From the NCBI GenBank assembly GCA_035640455.1, contig DASQWB010000170.1:1-6815 (forward strand): 6,815 bases of DNA, in the 5' to 3' direction. Positions 5,701 to 6,815 of the stretch are shown here, piece after piece. The notes under the pieces are model-generated. The model had not been told where the DNA came from. It ran no database searches and was given only the letters and a program-made list of their open reading frames with translations. Both the position numbers and the translations under genes were made by a program. Positions within the stretch are counted from its first letter, which is position 1. Each line of letters begins with the position of its first letter. The stretch comes from AC-50 sp035640455. GTDB lineage: Bacteria > Actinomycetota > Thermoleophilia > Gaiellales > Gaiellaceae.

Positions 5701-6654
5701 CTACGGGAGCTGGCCCGCCCGCACCTTCGGGACGAGGACGATCACCGACTCGAGCGACGAGAAGTCGACGAACGGCCTCAGCTGGATGTCCTTGTAGAGC
5801 CCGACGTCGCTCTGTCCCACGTGCGTGACGACCCCGATCGGGATGCCGCGCGGGTAGACGGAGGGGAGCTTGCCGGCGAGCGTCCCCTGCGTCAGCACGT
5901 GGTCGCCGCGCTGCACGATCTGGTCCTTCGTCACCTGGTCGAGGATGAGCGTGCTGCCGGGCGAGGCGCCGTGTCGGACGAGGCCGGAGGCGCCTTTGAG
6001 GTTCATCGCCCCGACCGCGCTCTGCTCGTCGGTCAGGAGCGTGACCCGGGCGACGTTCGAGAAGACCTTCGTCACGTCGCCGACAAGCCCGGCCGGCGTC
6101 ACCACGGGGTCGTAGCGCCGGATGCCCTGGTTCGAGCCGGCCTCGACGACGATCTGCTGCTCGAACTGGCTCGGCGGCTGGGCGATGACGCGCGTGTTCA
6201 CAGCCCGGAAGCCGGTCGGGAAGTGGGGCCCCTGCTCGTACTTCAGGATCTTGGTCAGCAGGAGGTTGTCGTGGACCGCCGTTGCGTTCTGGTCGTAGAG
6301 CTGCCGGTAGCGCTCGAGCTCGGACTTCAGGCGCTCGTTCTCCGACCGCGCGACGGCGAGCCCGTGGAAGTAGTCGTAGACGTCGCGGAACGGCCTCGCG
6401 ATCCGCTCGGCGCCGACCTCGAACGGGCGCAGGACTGCCGCGCCGACCCCCTGCGTCCGGTGGAGCGGGCCGCCGGCCGACTCGCGGAAGTAGACGGTGA
6501 TCAGCGCGAGCGAGAGCAGCACCAGCACGCCCATCACGGCTCGCCGGGTGACGGCGCTGCGCGTGCGGGACGAGTACGGCGCGGAAGCGGAGCGCTGGCT
6601 TGGGGATCCCAGGACCGCGAGCCGCGCCGCGCGGGGTTCGCGGGTGCGGGGCAC
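5701..6654 (-). CDS. mreC: Rod shape-determining protein MreC
   Basis: MreC is a bitopic elongasome protein that binds and activates PBP2/RodA from the extracytoplasmic side. From GTG at 6654 the product has 317 residues: a basic cytoplasmic tail (1-39), one membrane segment (about 40-56, VMGVLVLLSLALITVYF), a linker, a coiled coil (about 95-125, with SENERLKSELERYRQLY) and the two-barrel beta domain (about 143-310). MreC-type motifs include VVEAGSNQGI (169-178), PVVTPAGLVGDV (183-194), VTLLTDEQSAVGA (204-216), GDHVLTQGTLAGKLPSVYPRG (250-270) and IPIGVV (271-276). The start is uncertain. GTG at 6654 has no Shine-Dalgarno site but has a leaderless-type -10 box. ATG at 6534 (277 residues) would begin at the membrane segment and also lacks a clear ribosome site. 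The TAG at 5701-5703 lies one base from element B. Confidence 0.94.
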   Translation of the reverse strand: MPRTREPRAARLAVLGSPSQRSASAPYSSRTRSAVTRRAVMGVLVLLSLALITVYFRESAGGPLHRTQGVGAAVLRPFEVGAERIARPFRDVYDYFHGLAVARSENERLKSELERYRQLYDQNATAVHDNLLLTKILKYEQGPHFPTGFRAVNTRVIAQPPSQFEQQIVVEAGSNQGIRRYDPVVTPAGLVGDVTKVFSNVARVTLLTDEQSAVGAMNLKGASGLVRHGASPGSTLILDQVTKDQIVQRGDHVLTQGTLAGKLPSVYPRGIPIGVVTHVGQSDVGLYKDIQLRPFVDFSSLESVIVLVPKVRAGQLP

Positions 6655-6660
6655 GAGCTG

Positions 6661-6666
6661 AGGCTA
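6661..6666 (-). promoter_or_regulatory. Possible -10 box of a leaderless mreC transcript
   Basis: On the minus strand TAGCCT (TANNNT) ends 6 nt before GTG at 6654, and no Shine-Dalgarno sequence is present. The arrangement resembles that at 638-651. No clear -35 box is seen. If real, mreC-mreD-mrdA-rodA and the DUF697 gene have their own promoter separate from any upstream gene. Confidence 0.4.
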
Positions 6667-6705
6667 GAGGTTAACGCGCCCTTCGGCGCATCGGTACCTC
6701 CCATC

Positions 6706-6723
6706 GGATCGACCGGTCGATCC
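6706..6723. repeat. Perfect 18-bp palindrome upstream of mreC
   Basis: GGATCGACCGGTCGATCC reads the same on both strands. It lies about 50 bp upstream of the mreC GTG and about 40 bp upstream of the possible -10 box, where a dimeric regulator could bind. It has no loop, so it is more operator-like than terminator-like. No regulator can be named from the sequence. Confidence 0.45.
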
Positions 6724-6748
6724 AGACGGACGCGCGGGCGAAGCGAAC

Positions 6749-6775
6749 GGAGCCGTGGGTGAAGCCCACGGCTCC
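6749..6775. terminator. Strong hairpin near the right edge
   Basis: GGAGCCGTGGG (6749-6759) pairs perfectly with CCCACGGCTCC (6765-6775) around a five-base loop. No run of T follows on either strand, so it is not a classical intrinsic terminator. Its place upstream of mreC suggests it ends, or marks the end of, a transcript from the gene to the right. Confidence 0.45.
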
Positions 6776-6782
6776 TCCAAAC

Positions 6783-6800
6783 GGCACCGCAAGCGGTGCC
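6783..6800. terminator. Second hairpin next to the first
   Basis: GGCACCG (6783-6789) pairs with CGGTGCC (6794-6800) around CAAG. It is separated by seven bases from the hairpin at 6749-6775. On the minus strand it is followed by only a short GTTTGG. The tandem arrangement suggests a transcript end or processing site rather than coding DNA. Confidence 0.4.
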
Positions 6801-6815
6801 TCGGGAACGGAACCG

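Noticed and set aside
5683..6762. Plus-strand open frame of 359 codons across mreC
   Set aside because: It is antisense to a convincing MreC and has the same low-complexity shadow composition.

Overview
The window is very GC-rich and carries an almost complete rod-shape (elongasome) operon on the minus strand, read from right to left: mreC, mreD, mrdA (PBP2), rodA and a gene for a DUF697-family protein. Further left on the same strand is the 5' end of a ribonuclease E/G gene, which runs off the left edge. One small gene on the plus strand, encoding a 73-residue hypothetical protein, sits between the RNase gene and the operon. The base composition, the Arg/Pro/Glu-rich N-terminal extension of the RNase, two leaderless-type promoters (TANNNT 6-7 nt before the start codon) and the gene order mreCD-mrdA-rodA...rne suggest Actinobacteriota, perhaps Thermoleophilia/Gaiellales. 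That placement is inference; no taxonomic marker is present.

Layout. 1-483: RNase E/G, minus, partial. 484-650: divergent intergenic region. 651-872: small plus-strand gene. 877-1677: DUF697 protein, minus, its GTG overlapping the rodA TAG by one base. 1677-2855: rodA. 2857-3020: structured element A. 3020-5017: mrdA, TTG start, overlapping mreD by 8 nt. 5010-5534: mreD. 5536-5699: structured element B. 5701-6654: mreC. 6655-6815: upstream region with a leaderless-type -10 box, an 18-bp palindrome and two strong hairpins, probably the end of a neighbouring transcription unit (mreB would be the usual neighbour, not seen here).

How the genes work together. MreC and MreD are the membrane scaffold that links MreB filaments to the RodA glycosyltransferase and the PBP2 transpeptidase, which build the lateral peptidoglycan wall. 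The DUF697 protein is translationally coupled to rodA, so it is probably a membrane or membrane-associated partner, but its role is unknown.

The most interesting content is the pair of intergenic elements A and B. Each is 164 nt, each fills one operon junction, and each folds into a long closing stem, inner stems and an apical hairpin. They share almost identical termini and a bipartite internal-loop core (GGCAAGGACGCAGGGA ... GACCGAGGACGCCGCAT), while most of the stem sequence differs between copies with pairing kept. I recognise no described RNA or repeat family in them. Wobble pairs fit a plus-strand RNA, opposite to the operon, yet the outer arm supplies the Shine-Dalgarno sequence of the next operon gene (mreD or rodA), and the closing stem brings the upstream stop codon next to the downstream start codon. 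The other two junctions of the operon have no element and simply overlap.
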